A stretch of 64,000 bases of DNA, taken from the NCBI RefSeq assembly GCF_027922365.1, contig NZ_BSFN01000003.1, forward strand, positions 62,001 through 126,000. The letters are read 5' to 3'. Shown here piece by piece: positions 26,699 through 35,731 of this stretch. Each line of letters starts with the position of its first letter. The stretch's first letter is position 1. The position numbers and the translations under genes are program-made. Under the pieces are notes generated by a model. That model ran no database searches, had not been told where the DNA came from, and was given only the letters and a program-made list of their open reading frames with translations. This stretch comes from Pseudomonas turukhanskensis. Its GTDB lineage: Bacteria > Pseudomonadota > Gammaproteobacteria > Pseudomonadales > Pseudomonadaceae.

Positions 26699-27558
26699 AG
26701 GTGCAAAACAACAAGGCCTGGTTTCTGGTGTTGCCGGTGTTTTTGCTGGTGGCCTTCAGCGCCATCGTGCCGATGATGACGGTGGTGAACTACTCGCTGC
26801 AGGATATTTTTGACCAGAGCAGCCGCTACTTTGTCGGTGCCGACTGGTACCGCCAGGTGCTGGCCGACCAGCGTTTGCACGACTCGCTGCTGCGTCAGTT
26901 TATCTATTCGGCCTGCGTGCTGCTGATCGAAATTCCGCTGGGTATCGGCATCGCATTGTGCATGCCGACCAAGGGCAAGATGGCGTCCCTGGTGCTTATC
27001 GTGCTGGCCATTCCGCTGCTGATTCCGTGGAACGTGGTGGGCACCATCTGGCAGATTTTCGGCCGTGCCGACATCGGCCTGATGGGCTACACGCTGAACA
27101 AGCTGGGCATTTCCTACAACTACGCGGCCAACACCGGCGATGCCTGGGCAACCGTGCTGATCATGGATGTGTGGCACTGGACGTCGCTGGTGGCGCTGCT
27201 GTGCTACTCGGGCCTGCGTGCCATTCCCGATGTGTATTACCAGGCGGCGCGTATCGACCGTGCTTCGGCCTGGGCAGTGTTCCGGCATATCCAGTTGCCG
27301 AAGCTGAAAAGCGTGCTGCTGATCGCCGTGATGCTGCGCTTTATGGACAGCTTCATGATTTACACCGAGCCCTTCGTGCTTACCGGCGGCGGGCCGGGCA
27401 ATGCCACTACGTTCCTCAGCCAGACCCTGACGCAAATGGCCATCGGCCAGTTCGACCTGGGGCCTGCGGCGGCATTCTCGCTGGTGTACTTCCTCATCAT
27501 TCTGTTGGTGTCGTGGGTGTTCTACACCGCCATGACCCACAACGATAAAAACCGCTGA
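26695..27558 (+). CDS. ABC importer permease 1, GlpP-like
   Basis: The protein is 287 aa. It has six predicted membrane helices, the first being WFLVLPVFLLVAFSAIVP. The coupling-helix motif of sugar-type permeases is present as YYQAARIDRASAWAVFRHIQ. It forms the membrane channel with the next gene product. The start ATGA overlaps the stop of the upstream ATPase. Confidence 0.88.
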   Translation: MKVQNNKAWFLVLPVFLLVAFSAIVPMMTVVNYSLQDIFDQSSRYFVGADWYRQVLADQRLHDSLLRQFIYSACVLLIEIPLGIGIALCMPTKGKMASLVLIVLAIPLLIPWNVVGTIWQIFGRADIGLMGYTLNKLGISYNYAANTGDAWATVLIMDVWHWTSLVALLCYSGLRAIPDVYYQAARIDRASAWAVFRHIQLPKLKSVLLIAVMLRFMDSFMIYTEPFVLTGGGPGNATTFLSQTLTQMAIGQFDLGPAAAFSLVYFLIILLVSWVFYTAMTHNDKNR

Positions 27559-27566
27559 GGCCGACC

Positions 27567-28367
<801 letters not shown>

Positions 28368-28377
28368 GGAGCTGACG

Positions 28378-28650
28378 ATGGAATGGATGGCCTGGACGAC
28401 CCCGACCGCCGCCTTTTTCGGCGCCATTGCCCTGCTGTTGGCGGGCATGACGGTGTGGGAGCTGCGCTCGCCCTGTGTGGAGCGCCGTGGGTTTCTGCCG
28501 ATTGCCACCACCCGTGGCGATCGGTTGTTTATTGGTCTTCTCGGAAGCGCTTACCTGCATCTGCTGGTGATTGGCGCGACTGAATGGAGCATCTGGGTGG
28601 CGAGTGCGCTGTCCCTGGTGTGGCTGTTGGCTGTGATGCGTTGGGGGTAG
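28378..28650 (+). CDS. Small membrane protein DUF2160
   Basis: The protein is 90 aa with three hydrophobic segments (TAAFFGAIALLLAGMTVWEL; LFIGLLGSAYLHLLVIG; WVASALSLVWLLAVM). DUF2160 proteins are found between the permease and binding-protein genes of GlpSTPQV-type importers, as here. The role is unknown; an accessory membrane subunit is plausible. ATG 28,378 follows GAGGAG. Confidence 0.8.
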   Translation: MEWMAWTTPTAAFFGAIALLLAGMTVWELRSPCVERRGFLPIATTRGDRLFIGLLGSAYLHLLVIGATEWSIWVASALSLVWLLAVMRWG

Positions 28651-28730
28651 CCAACGGCGGGCCGGAGCTGCCGTTGTTGGGCCGGCCTTGAGCGTTTGGT
28701 GCCCCACCTAATAATTACCAGGAGGTGTCT

Positions 28731-30473
28731 ATGTTCAACAAAAACAACAAACTGCGACATAGCGTGACGTTGGCGGCGATGTTCGCCCTGAGTGGCTTGA
28801 GTGCAACAGCCTGGGCAGACTCTTACGAAGACGCGGCGAAAAAATGGATTGGCGCAGAGTTCAAGCCGTCCACCCTGACGCCCGAACAGCAATTGGATGA
28901 GCTGAAGTGGTTTATCAAAGCCGCCGAGCCGTTCCGTGGCATGAAGATCAACGTGGTGTCGGAAACCCTGACCACCCACGAATACGAGTCCAAGGTGCTG
29001 GCCAAGGCCTTTAGGGAAATCACCGGCATCGAGCTGACCCACGACCTGCTGCAAGAAGGCGACGTGGTGGAAAAACTGCAAACCCAGATGCAGTCAGACA
29101 AAAATATCTACGACGGCTGGGTTAACGACTCCGACCTGATCGGCACCCACTTTCGCTATGGCAAGACAGAATCGATCACCGACCTGATGGCCAACGAGGG
29201 CAAGAACTTCACCTCACCAACCCTGGACCTGAAAGACTTTATCGGCCTGTCGTTCACCACCGCGCCAGACGGCAAGCTGTATCAATTGCCCGACCAGCAA
29301 TTTGCCAACCTTTACTGGTTCCGCGCCGACTGGTTTGAGCGCCCGGAACTGAAGGCCAAATTCAAAGAGAAGTACGGCTATGAGCTGGGCGTGCCGGTGA
29401 ACTGGTCTGCCTATGAAGACATCGCCAAATTCTTCAGCGAAGACGTCAAGGAAATCGACGGCAAACGCGTATACGGCCACATGGATTACGGCAAGAAAGA
29501 CCCATCGCTGGGCTGGCGCTTTACCGACGCCTGGTTCTCCATGGCCGGCGGCGGCGACAAGGGTCTGCCCAACGGCTTGCCGGTGGACGAGTGGGGCATT
29601 CGTGTGGAGGACTGCCACCCGGTGGGCTCCAGCGTGACCCGCGGCGGCGACACCAACGGCCCGGCGGCTGTGTTTGCTACGCAGAAATACGTGGACTGGA
29701 TGCGCGCCTATGCGCCACCGGAAGCGCAGGGCATGACGTTCTCGGAGTCCGGCCCGGTGCCGGCGCAAGGCAACATCGCCCAGCAGATCTTCTGGTACAC
29801 CGCCTTTACCGCCGACATGACCAAACCGGGCCTGCCGGTGGTAAACGCCGACGGCACGCCGAAATGGCGGATGGCGCCGTCGCCACGTGGCCCGTACTGG
29901 GAAGAGGGCATGAAGCTGGGGTATCAGGACGTGGGCTCCTGGACCTTCCTCAAGTCCACGCCAGAGAAACAACGTTTGGCGGCCTGGCTGTATGCGCAGT
30001 TTGTGACGTCGAAAACCGTGTCGCTGAAGAAAACCATCCTCGGTCTGACGCCGATTCGTGAATCGGACATCAACTCGCAAGCCATGACCGACATGGCGCC
30101 CAAGCTCGGTGGCCTGGTTGAGTTCTACCGCAGCCCGGCGCGCGTGCAATGGACGCCGACCGGCACCAACGTGCCGGACTACCCGCGTTTGGCGCAGCTG
30201 TGGTGGAGCCATATCTCGGAAGCAGCCAGCGGCGAGAAAACCCCGCAAGAAGCGCTGGACGGTTTGGCCAAAGACCAGGATGCGATCATGACGCGGCTTG
30301 AGCGCTCAAAAGTGCAGCCGATTTGCGGTCCGAAAATGAATCCGGAACGGGATGCGCAATACTGGTTCGACCAACCTGGCGCACCGAAGCCGAAACTGGC
30401 TAACGAGAAGCCTAAAGGCGAGACCGTTAACTACAACGAGCTGTTGAAACAGTGGGAAGCGGCGCGTAAGTAA
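28731..30473 (+). CDS. ABC importer substrate-binding protein, GlpV-like
   Basis: The protein is 580 aa. The signal peptide ends at SATAWADS, so it is periplasmic. The length is much greater than ordinary sugar-binding proteins (about 400 aa) and matches the GlpV type. Recognisable extracellular solute-binding features include MKINVVSETLTTHEYES and VGSWTFLKSTPEKQR. ATG 28,731 has AGGAGG at ideal spacing, so it should be strongly translated. It is the last gene, followed by a strong terminator. The substrate is probably glycerol or another polyol, by family only. Confidence 0.88.
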   Translation: MFNKNNKLRHSVTLAAMFALSGLSATAWADSYEDAAKKWIGAEFKPSTLTPEQQLDELKWFIKAAEPFRGMKINVVSETLTTHEYESKVLAKAFREITGIELTHDLLQEGDVVEKLQTQMQSDKNIYDGWVNDSDLIGTHFRYGKTESITDLMANEGKNFTSPTLDLKDFIGLSFTTAPDGKLYQLPDQQFANLYWFRADWFERPELKAKFKEKYGYELGVPVNWSAYEDIAKFFSEDVKEIDGKRVYGHMDYGKKDPSLGWRFTDAWFSMAGGGDKGLPNGLPVDEWGIRVEDCHPVGSSVTRGGDTNGPAAVFATQKYVDWMRAYAPPEAQGMTFSESGPVPAQGNIAQQIFWYTAFTADMTKPGLPVVNADGTPKWRMAPSPRGPYWEEGMKLGYQDVGSWTFLKSTPEKQRLAAWLYAQFVTSKTVSLKKTILGLTPIRESDINSQAMTDMAPKLGGLVEFYRSPARVQWTPTGTNVPDYPRLAQLWWSHISEAASGEKTPQEALDGLAKDQDAIMTRLERSKVQPICGPKMNPERDAQYWFDQPGAPKPKLANEKPKGETVNYNELLKQWEAARK

Positions 30474-30493
30474 CTGGCGCTTTTCTCGCGGCA

Positions 30494-30530
30494 ATAAAAA
30501 ACGGCACCTCGCGGGGTGCCGTTTTTTTTG
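30494..30530. terminator. Intrinsic terminator between the importer operon and folD
   Basis: ACGGCACC-TCGCG-GGGTGCCGT with an A-tract before and eight T after. It lies between converging genes and can stop both. Confidence 0.92.
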
Positions 30531-30541
30531 CCCTGTTGCGC

Positions 30542-31396
30542 TTAGTCGTGCAAATGCTCGGCGGCGTACAGGGTGTTTTCCAGCAGGCACGCGCGGGTCA
30601 TTGGGCCTACGCCGCCCGGCACCGGGGTAATCCAGCCGGCGCGGGGCAGGGCGGTGTCATACACCACGTCGCCCACCAGCTTGCCGTCTTCCTGACGGTT
30701 GATGCCGACGTCGATGACAATGGCGCCCGGCTTGATCCACTCACCTTTGACCAGGCCCGGCTTGCCGGCGGCAACCACGACCAGATCGGCACGGCCCACG
30801 TGGCCAGCCAGGTCTTTGGTGAAACGGTGGGTGACGGTAACGGTGCAGCCGGCCAGCAGCAGCTCCATGGCCATGGGGCGACCGACGATATTGGAGGCGC
30901 CGACGATGACTGCGTCCATGCCGTACAGATCGGCGCCGGTGCTGGCCAGCAGGGTCATGATGCCCTTGGGCGTGCACGGGCGTAGCAGCGGGATGCGCTG
31001 GGCCAGGCGACCGATATTGAAAGGATGGAACCCGTCGACATCTTTATCGGGGCGAATGCGTTCGAGCAGTTGCGAGGCGTCCAGGTGCTCTGGCAGCGGC
31101 AACTGCAGGAGGATGCCATCGATGGTGGCGTCATCATTGAGGCGGTCGATCAGCTCGCGCAGCTCGTCCTGGCCGGTGCTGGCCGGCAGATCATACGCGT
31201 GGGAAAGAAAGCCGACTTCTTCGCAGTCTTTACGCTTGTGCGAAACATACACCTGCGATGCGGGATCGCTGCCTACCAGGATTACAGCGAGGCCCGGGGT
31301 ACGAAGACCTTGCTCGCTGCGTTCGGCGACACGTTGGGCGATCTGCTTGCGCAGGCTAGCGGCGATCGCCTTGCCGTCGATAAGTTGTGCGGTCAT
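30542..31396 (-). CDS. folD: Bifunctional methylene-THF dehydrogenase / methenyl-THF cyclohydrolase
   Basis: The protein is 284 aa, normal length. It interconverts methylene-, methenyl- and formyl-tetrahydrofolate. Active-site residues are Tyr50 and Lys54 in YVSHKRKDC and the aspartate in DKDVDGFHP. The NADP motif is [13 protein letters not shown] and the family end is [10 protein letters not shown]. In Pseudomonas folD lies next to this tRNA cluster. It processes the one-carbon unit produced by the glycine cleavage system, though the two loci are not linked in one operon. Confidence 0.97.
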   Translation of the reverse strand: MTAQLIDGKAIAASLRKQIAQRVAERSEQGLRTPGLAVILVGSDPASQVYVSHKRKDCEEVGFLSHAYDLPASTGQDELRELIDRLNDDATIDGILLQLPLPEHLDASQLLERIRPDKDVDGFHPFNIGRLAQRIPLLRPCTPKGIMTLLASTGADLYGMDAVIVGASNIVGRPMAMELLLAGCTVTVTHRFTKDLAGHVGRADLVVVAAGKPGLVKGEWIKPGAIVIDVGINRQEDGKLVGDVVYDTALPRAGWITPVPGGVGPMTRACLLENTLYAAEHLHD

Positions 31397-31528
31397 GACG
31401 CTTGGTTAACCATCGGAAATGATTGAAAAAGGACGCGCATTCTCGCATGGCCGCTCGGGCGGGCAAAGGCTGGCGGTCAGCATTTTCCCGTAACTCCTTT
31501 ATCTCACTGAATTTTTTACGTTTTAGTG

Positions 31529-31555
31529 TTGACGAGTGCGGAGCTCGTCTATAAC
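31529..31555 (+). promoter_or_regulatory. Sigma-70 promoter of the tRNA cluster
   Basis: TTGACG (31,529) and TATAAC (31,550) are separated by 15 bases, slightly short. The downstream stretch CCCCGC is a GC-rich discriminator typical of stringently controlled stable-RNA promoters. The first tRNA starts 28 bases downstream. Confidence 0.65.
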
Positions 31556-31583
31556 ATTCGCCCCGCTTGTCGAGCACAGCCAA

Positions 31584-31660
31584 GTGCCCGTAGCTCAGCT
31601 GGATAGAGCATCCGCCTTCTAAGCGGATGGTCGCAGGTTCGAGTCCTGCCGGGCACGCCA
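31584..31660 (+). tRNA. tRNA-Arg (anticodon TCT)
   Basis: A 77-base cloverleaf: acceptor GTGCCCG / CGGGCAC, anticodon stem CCGC..GCGG with loop CTTCTAA giving TCT, T-arm GCAGGTTCGAGTCCTGC, and encoded CCA. Confidence 0.96.
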
Positions 31661-31725
31661 TTAGGCTGTTTGGCAATACAAGCAAAGGTGTTGAAAAACA
31701 CCGCAGTACAGCAATAACGCAATAT

Positions 31726-31802
31726 GGTGGGCGTAGCTCAGTTGGTAGAGCACAGGATTGTGACTCCTGTTGTCGTGGGTTCGATCCCCATCGTCCACCC
31801 CA
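31726..31802 (+). tRNA. tRNA-His (anticodon GTG)
   Basis: It has the extra G at -1 typical of tRNA-His, acceptor GTGGGCG / CGTCCAC, anticodon loop TTGTGAC giving GTG, T-arm with GGGTTCGATCCCC, and encoded CCA. Confidence 0.96.
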
Positions 31803-31809
31803 TATTCGA

Positions 31810-31843
31810 AAAGACGCCAGACCTTAATCAGTCTGGCGTCTTT
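31810..31843. terminator. Hairpin between tRNA-His and tRNA-Leu
   Basis: AAAGACGCCAGAC and GTCTGGCGTCTTT form a perfect 13-bp stem around CTTAATCA. It has terminator form, but tRNA-Leu follows 14 bases later, so it may instead be a processing signal or a leaky stop. Confidence 0.7.
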
Positions 31844-31856
31844 GCTTCAAAGCTTC

Positions 31857-31941
31857 GCGGACGTGGTGGAATTGGTAGACACACTGGATTTAGGTTCCAG
31901 CGCCGCAAGGCGTGAGAGTTCGAGTCTCTCCGTCCGCACCA
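31857..31941 (+). tRNA. tRNA-Leu (anticodon TAG)
   Basis: An 85-base class II tRNA with a long variable arm. Acceptor GCGGACG / CGTCCGC, anticodon loop TTTAGGT giving TAG, encoded CCA. The prophage integrase begins 163 bases downstream, so the 3' end is the likely attachment site. Confidence 0.95.
31897..31941. other. Probable attL at the 3' end of tRNA-Leu
   Basis: P4-type integrases recombine in tRNA 3' ends, and the tRNA is intact. The exact core cannot be defined because attR lies outside the window. The given span is the T-arm and acceptor part. Confidence 0.5.
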
Positions 31942-31987
31942 ACAAGTGTTTCGCTGAGTTCCGCTGGATTACGCGAAGCCACAGAAC

Positions 31988-32009
31988 AAGCCGCCTAGAG
32001 CGGCTTTTT
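31988..32009 (+). terminator. Terminator after the tRNA cluster
   Basis: AAGCCGC-CTAGA-GCGGCTT followed by TTT. It is 47 bases beyond tRNA-Leu. Confidence 0.8.
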
Positions 32010-32053
32010 CTTTGTCTGGAGTTTCGCTTTCTTTCGCCATCATCCGCACTCTG

Positions 32054-32103
32054 GATGTACATTACCTAGTACATTCCGAATTCGAGCTGCAGGTGATGTA
32101 CAG
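32054..32103 (+). promoter_or_regulatory. GTACA repeats before the integrase gene
   Basis: ATGTACATT (32,055), AGTACATT (32,068) and ATGTACAG (32,096) are related repeats; the first two also form the inverted repeat TGTAC-N8-GTACA. They may be integrase arm-type sites or an operator for the integrase gene. Confidence 0.4.
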
Positions 32104-33348
32104 ATGCCCCTCACCGACACCGCTGTGCGGCAGGCCAAGCCCGCCGAAAAAGACTTCACCCTCAAAGACGGCGACGGCCTGGCCCTGTTCATTGCCACCA
32201 ATGGCAACAAGAGCTGGCACTTTCGGTTCACGCTGCATAGCAAGCCGGCGCGCATCTCGCTTGGGACCTATCCCGAGATCAGTTTGAAGGACGCCCGTGA
32301 GCGCCGCGACAAGGCTCGATCGTTGGTTGCAAAGGGTATTGATCCCCGTCTTGAGCGCCGCAGAGAGCAGCAAGAAGCTGGGGTAGGTGCCGCGAATACC
32401 TTCGAAGCAGTCGCGAACCGTTGGTACGAGTTCAAGGCCCCGCGGCTGACGGACGGCCGGAAGGGGAGTGCGGCCCAGTCGCGCCGTTACCTAGACAAAG
32501 ATTTGATCCCGGTACTGGGGAAGATTCCTGTCGCCGATGTACGTCGCTCGGATGTACTGATGGCTGTACGTCGTGTCGAAGCCCGCAAGGCGTTAAACGT
32601 CGCCGAGAAGTGCCGCACCTGGTTGAATCAGATCTTCCGATTCGCTATCGCCGAGGGACTGCTCGAGCTGAACCCGGCGTCCGACCTCGATATCATTGCC
32701 GCTGCCCAGCCGCCGGTGCAGCACAATCCGATTCTACGGCGCGAAGAACTGCCGGCCTTCCTGGCCAAGCTGAAGGATTTCCCAGGGCTGGAAATGACAC
32801 GCATCGCTGTACGCCTCCTGTTGCTCACCGGCGTGCGCACGGGTGAGCTTAGGAATGCATCGCCTGATCAGTTCGACCTCGAAGCGGGCCTGTGGTCCAT
32901 CCCTCCTGAAGGAGTGAAGCAGCTACGGAGCCGGGTGAGGACCGAAGGCGGAGCGATACCTTCTTACCTGGTACCGCTGCCCAGGCAGGCCGTGGAGGAG
33001 CTCCGCAAGCTGAAGACTATGACCGGCAAAGGTCGCTACGTCTTCGCCGGCCGAAACGATCCGAGCCGCCCCATGAGCGAAAACACCGTAAATGCCGCCA
33101 TCAAGAAGATGGGGTACGAGGGCAAGCTGACTGGGCACGGCATTCGCGGCACGATTTCTACGGCGCTTAACGAAATGGGATACAACGCTGATTGGATCGA
33201 GGCGCAGCTTTCGCACGCCGGCGAGAACAAGGTTCGGGGCAGTTACAACCACGCCCAGTACGTGGAGCAGCGGCGGGAAATGATGCAGGCCTGGGCCGAT
33301 GGTTTGGACGTGCTATGCATTAGCTCCGCTCAAGTGCTCAATCAATGA
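32104..33348 (+). CDS. Prophage tyrosine integrase, P4 type
   Basis: The protein is 414 aa. The N-terminal DUF4102-like arm-binding domain starts MPLTDTAVRQAKPAEKDFTL and includes SLGTYPEISLKDAR. A core-binding domain follows, then the catalytic domain: Arg245 (LLTGVRTGELRN), His345 and Arg348 (GHGIRGT), His371 (LSHAGENKVRGSY) and nucleophile Tyr381. All catalytic positions are present, so it should be active. ATG 32,104 is the first methionine after the repeats. It points away from tRNA-Leu into the prophage. Confidence 0.95.
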   Translation: MPLTDTAVRQAKPAEKDFTLKDGDGLALFIATNGNKSWHFRFTLHSKPARISLGTYPEISLKDARERRDKARSLVAKGIDPRLERRREQQEAGVGAANTFEAVANRWYEFKAPRLTDGRKGSAAQSRRYLDKDLIPVLGKIPVADVRRSDVLMAVRRVEARKALNVAEKCRTWLNQIFRFAIAEGLLELNPASDLDIIAAAQPPVQHNPILRREELPAFLAKLKDFPGLEMTRIAVRLLLLTGVRTGELRNASPDQFDLEAGLWSIPPEGVKQLRSRVRTEGGAIPSYLVPLPRQAVEELRKLKTMTGKGRYVFAGRNDPSRPMSENTVNAAIKKMGYEGKLTGHGIRGTISTALNEMGYNADWIEAQLSHAGENKVRGSYNHAQYVEQRREMMQAWADGLDVLCISSAQVLNQ

Positions 33349-33358
33349 GGGGCGACTA

Positions 33359-34081
33359 ATGCTTTGCGAATACTTCCGTTACATAGACCTAAAGGGCGTC
33401 TACGAAGAGCTGGAAGGGTTCTCTATGTTCAAAACCCGCACGCTTTCCAACATCCCAGACCAGTTCGCTGAAACTTTGAAGACAGTCTTCGAGGATTTAG
33501 CGTATGCGGCTTGTTATGGCATAGAAGAATGGAAGGATCTAGAGCCGATAGACCTTGCTGCCGAAGTCGGAGACATAATTGAAAGGGATCTTGAAATAAT
33601 CGCCCACGCATCGAAACTAAGCGCACCCACCCGCCGATCTTCGTCACGGACGGCAATCAGCGTGCTTACAACTCTGTCCGTACATGTCTCTTTTGGCGAT
33701 TTTGATTATTGGCAGAAAACAAGCCTGCTTGCTTATCAATACGATTTGCTTTGCTGGCTTTATAGCAGAAATAAAATTCCCGAGGCATTTGAAGTTTACG
33801 AGCTTATTCTTCGAACTTTCAGCGAGCTTTCGGCTGACTTTTCCCACGATTTATCTACCCAAGCTCAAAAAGAAAAAATCTCAGAAGCTGCTAGAACGCG
33901 AGCACTTAAACGCCACGCTCCGACCAACAAAATCAAACATCAGCTACTTGAAGAGTGGCGTAACACGTCCAGCGAATATGAAAGCCGAGCCGACTTTTGC
34001 CGCATTGTGTCCAGGCGCGAAGGGCTAAAGGAGCGAACGGTCTATGAGTGGATACAGAAACTCGGAGCAGCGAACGACTGA
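33359..34081 (+). CDS. AT-rich orphan gene between integrase and immunity region
   Basis: The protein is 240 aa, soluble, with no signal peptide or membrane segment. I recognise no family. The middle is mostly helical and rich in Tyr, Trp and Leu (YWQKTSLLAYQYDLLCWLY). The C-terminal 45 residues (SRADFCRIVSRREGLKERTV) look like a helix-turn-helix. The gene is visibly AT-richer than its neighbours: bases 33,721-33,780 hold only 22 G/C. It starts ten bases after the integrase stop with GAGG at good spacing. The position is a typical site for accessory phage genes such as exclusion or defence functions, but that is inference. Confidence 0.7.
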   Translation: MLCEYFRYIDLKGVYEELEGFSMFKTRTLSNIPDQFAETLKTVFEDLAYAACYGIEEWKDLEPIDLAAEVGDIIERDLEIIAHASKLSAPTRRSSSRTAISVLTTLSVHVSFGDFDYWQKTSLLAYQYDLLCWLYSRNKIPEAFEVYELILRTFSELSADFSHDLSTQAQKEKISEAARTRALKRHAPTNKIKHQLLEEWRNTSSEYESRADFCRIVSRREGLKERTVYEWIQKLGAAND

Positions 34082-34271
34082 CAGACTTACGGTTTGCCGC
34101 GCAAACTGTACAGTCAGCGCCGCATTCTGTACGCCCTACGATGCAGCCCGGACTGTAAGCAAAACTTGATGGCAGCCAGCATTCCCATCGTCGATTTCTT
34201 AAAACGCCTCGGGAGGCGCAGACGATGGCAAGCACTACCATTACCCCGGTCGCATGTACGAAGGTGCAGCA

Positions 34272-34493
34272 ATGAGCCTTCCTGCCAACGAAGCCGCGGA
34301 CCACGGCAACCGCCTCTCGATATCCGGCTTGGCACTTGAAGCCATCGCAGACCTACTTGGGCTCGATGGGAGCGAGCATCATCTTTCCGGAGCGCAGGTC
34401 TACGGATTGGCCTGTGCGGTTCACGCCATCGGAACATCGATACGTGACCAGGGCACAGCGCTTTGCGAAAGCGCAGATAGTGGAACGGTATAA
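34272..34493 (+). CDS. Small hypothetical phage protein
   Basis: The protein is 73 aa. ATG 34,272 is chosen because GAAGGT lies seven bases before; the upstream ATG at 34,254 lacks a site. The product is acidic and helical (LSISGLALEAIADLLGLDG) with no recognised domain. It stands alone on the + strand, facing the leftward operon that ends at 34,559. Confidence 0.5.
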   Translation: MSLPANEAADHGNRLSISGLALEAIADLLGLDGSEHHLSGAQVYGLACAVHAIGTSIRDQGTALCESADSGTV

Positions 34494-34558
34494 TTAGCAC
34501 TTCTTGTGGGCACCTCGGTCTTCTAGACAACGAGGCTACGTTGGTCTTTCAGCACAAC

Positions 34559-34768
34559 TTATCTCGCCGCTTCAACTTTCGCTCTCGTCCAAGCGCATAT
34601 CTCACTACGCACCCAAGCAACGGCGCGACCGCCTAGCGGTACCTGTTTGGGGAAGGTACCGGCATTCGCTAGTTTGTAGATCGTCGTCGTGCCCAAGCCC
34701 GTCATCCGCTTCACCTCAGGCAGACGAACGAATTCCACGACTTCGTTATCTTGGGGCGAGCTAGTCAT
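34559..34768 (-). CDS. AlpA-family phage regulator / excisionase-like
   Basis: The protein is 69 aa. The winged-helix AlpA pattern is clear: FVRLPEVKRMTGLGTTTIYK, then PKQVPLGGRAVAWVRSEICAW. AlpA proteins regulate or direct excision of prophages and satellites. ATG 34,768 is the family start; it overlaps the end of the upstream membrane-protein gene by eight bases. It is the last gene of the leftward operon behind the repressor. Confidence 0.85.
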   Translation of the reverse strand: MTSSPQDNEVVEFVRLPEVKRMTGLGTTTIYKLANAGTFPKQVPLGGRAVAWVRSEICAWTRAKVEAAR

Positions 34769-35078
34769 AGTTGTGCGTCCTCCACCGAGAGCTGCAGGTG
34801 TAATTGATTTTTCCTCGCGGCAGCCCGAAGGCATGCTCTCGAGAGTCGCGAGCAGAGGAAGGCTTTACCGGTCCTTCCCATTCTTCCTGCCAGTCCGCGT
34901 CGGCCCAAGTAACGTAGAGCAACACGCTGGCCAGCACCCAAAGGCAGGGCGCGACGAAGGCGAGGATGGTCAGATAGGGGATACCACTGCGAAGCATTAC
35001 CGGGGCGCCTAGCAAGGAAACGGCGGCAAAGGTCGCCAGCCAAGCGAGCGCGATCAGCGCGGCAGAAAGGCGGGTCAT
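34761..35078 (-). CDS. Small two-helix membrane protein in the leftward phage operon
   Basis: The protein is 105 aa. Two membrane helices (LSAALIALAWLATFAAVSLL; IPYLTILAFVAPCLWVLASV) are followed by a charged cytoplasmic tail of about 45 residues. The ATG shares its A with the stop of the preceding gene, indicating coupled translation. There is no recognised family. Small membrane proteins expressed with the repressor often alter superinfection, but nothing here proves it. Confidence 0.6.
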   Translation of the reverse strand: MTRLSAALIALAWLATFAAVSLLGAPVMLRSGIPYLTILAFVAPCLWVLASVLLYVTWADADWQEEWEGPVKPSSARDSREHAFGLPRGKINYTCSSRWRTHNYD

Positions 35079-35284
35079 CAAATGAGCCCCCTTTCCTGAA
35101 GGGATTTGAGTTCGGCCAGCGCAAAGGCGGCTGCCGCTTTCAGGTCGGCAACGGTCAGTGCATCAACCGGCTTACCCAGCCGTTCGATGTAGCGCGCGAA
35201 ATCTCGTTGGGTGGGGCCGTTCCAACCATCAACAAAGCTCCCAACGTCCCGGAGTTCATCAATCAGGACCAGAGCGAGGCTCAT
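35078..35284 (-). CDS. Small hypothetical phage protein
   Basis: The protein is 68 aa, acidic and helical (TVADLKAAAAFALAELKSLQ). No family is recognised. It overlaps both neighbours: its ATG overlaps the stop of the LuxR-type gene (ATGA) and its TGA overlaps the start of the membrane-protein gene. Confidence 0.6.
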   Translation of the reverse strand: MSLALVLIDELRDVGSFVDGWNGPTQRDFARYIERLGKPVDALTVADLKAAAAFALAELKSLQERGLI

Positions 35285-35655
35285 GCTGACACCTGGGCGT
35301 CGTCACGACGCAGCGAACGAGCAGCGACCACGTGCGAGCCGTTGCGGCGGACGCGCAATACAGGATCGGTAGAGGTCATGGAGCTGCATGTGATGACAGC
35401 CAGGAACATGGCCATGGCTGGCGCGATAAGGCCCCGGCGCATTGCCTCGGCGACCATCGCGGTGCGACGAGTTACGCCAAGCTTAGTAGTTACCGAGAGC
35501 AGGCGTTTGTCGACAGTGCCAGGTGCTACGCCAAGATCCTTTGCAACCTCCTTGGAGGTTTTGCCGCAGGCCACTGCCAGCAGGCATTGCAGTTCGCGTA
35601 GAGCGAGACCCATGCCGAGGTGGCCTGTCCAGTTGCCTGTGCTGATCGTTTCCAT
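35281..35655 (-). CDS. LuxR-type HTH protein with C-terminal hydrophobic segment
   Basis: The protein is 124 aa. A LuxR-family DNA-binding domain covers residues 15-75: LRELQCLLAVACGKTSKEVA, DLGVAPGTVDKRL and LGVTRRTAMV. It is followed by a short hydrophobic run (GLIAPAMAMFLAVIT) and a basic tail. There is no sensor domain. It is the first gene of the leftward operon and is preceded by palindromes resembling those before the repressor gene, so it is probably repressor-controlled. Confidence 0.7.
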   Translation of the reverse strand: METISTGNWTGHLGMGLALRELQCLLAVACGKTSKEVAKDLGVAPGTVDKRLLSVTTKLGVTRRTAMVAEAMRRGLIAPAMAMFLAVITCSSMTSTDPVLRVRRNGSHVVAARSLRRDDAQVSA

Positions 35656-35690
35656 GGGGGCGCTCCATCAGGTGAATGATGGAACGGAAA

Positions 35691-35731
35691 TTACGCATAA
35701 AAATACGGAAAGTAAATACGTATTCGTATTT
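35691..35731. promoter_or_regulatory. Operator candidates between the repressor and the leftward operon
   Basis: A perfect 7-4-7 palindrome, AAATACG-TATT-CGTATTT, lies at 35,714-35,731. Two further half-sites are TTACGCATA (35,691) and ATACGGAAA (35,703). Similar half-sites flank the start of the repressor gene. The palindrome overlaps the last bases of the repressor gene. Confidence 0.55.

Noticed and set aside
31810..31843. Second attachment site or repeat
   Set aside because: It is a simple perfect hairpin with A and T tracts, better explained as a terminator or processing signal.
34463..34494. TATAAT near 34,489 with a TTGCGA upstream
   Set aside because: The spacing is 20 bases, too long for sigma-70, and the upstream box lies in a small hairpin. 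A promoter for an antisense RNA to AlpA is possible but not supported.
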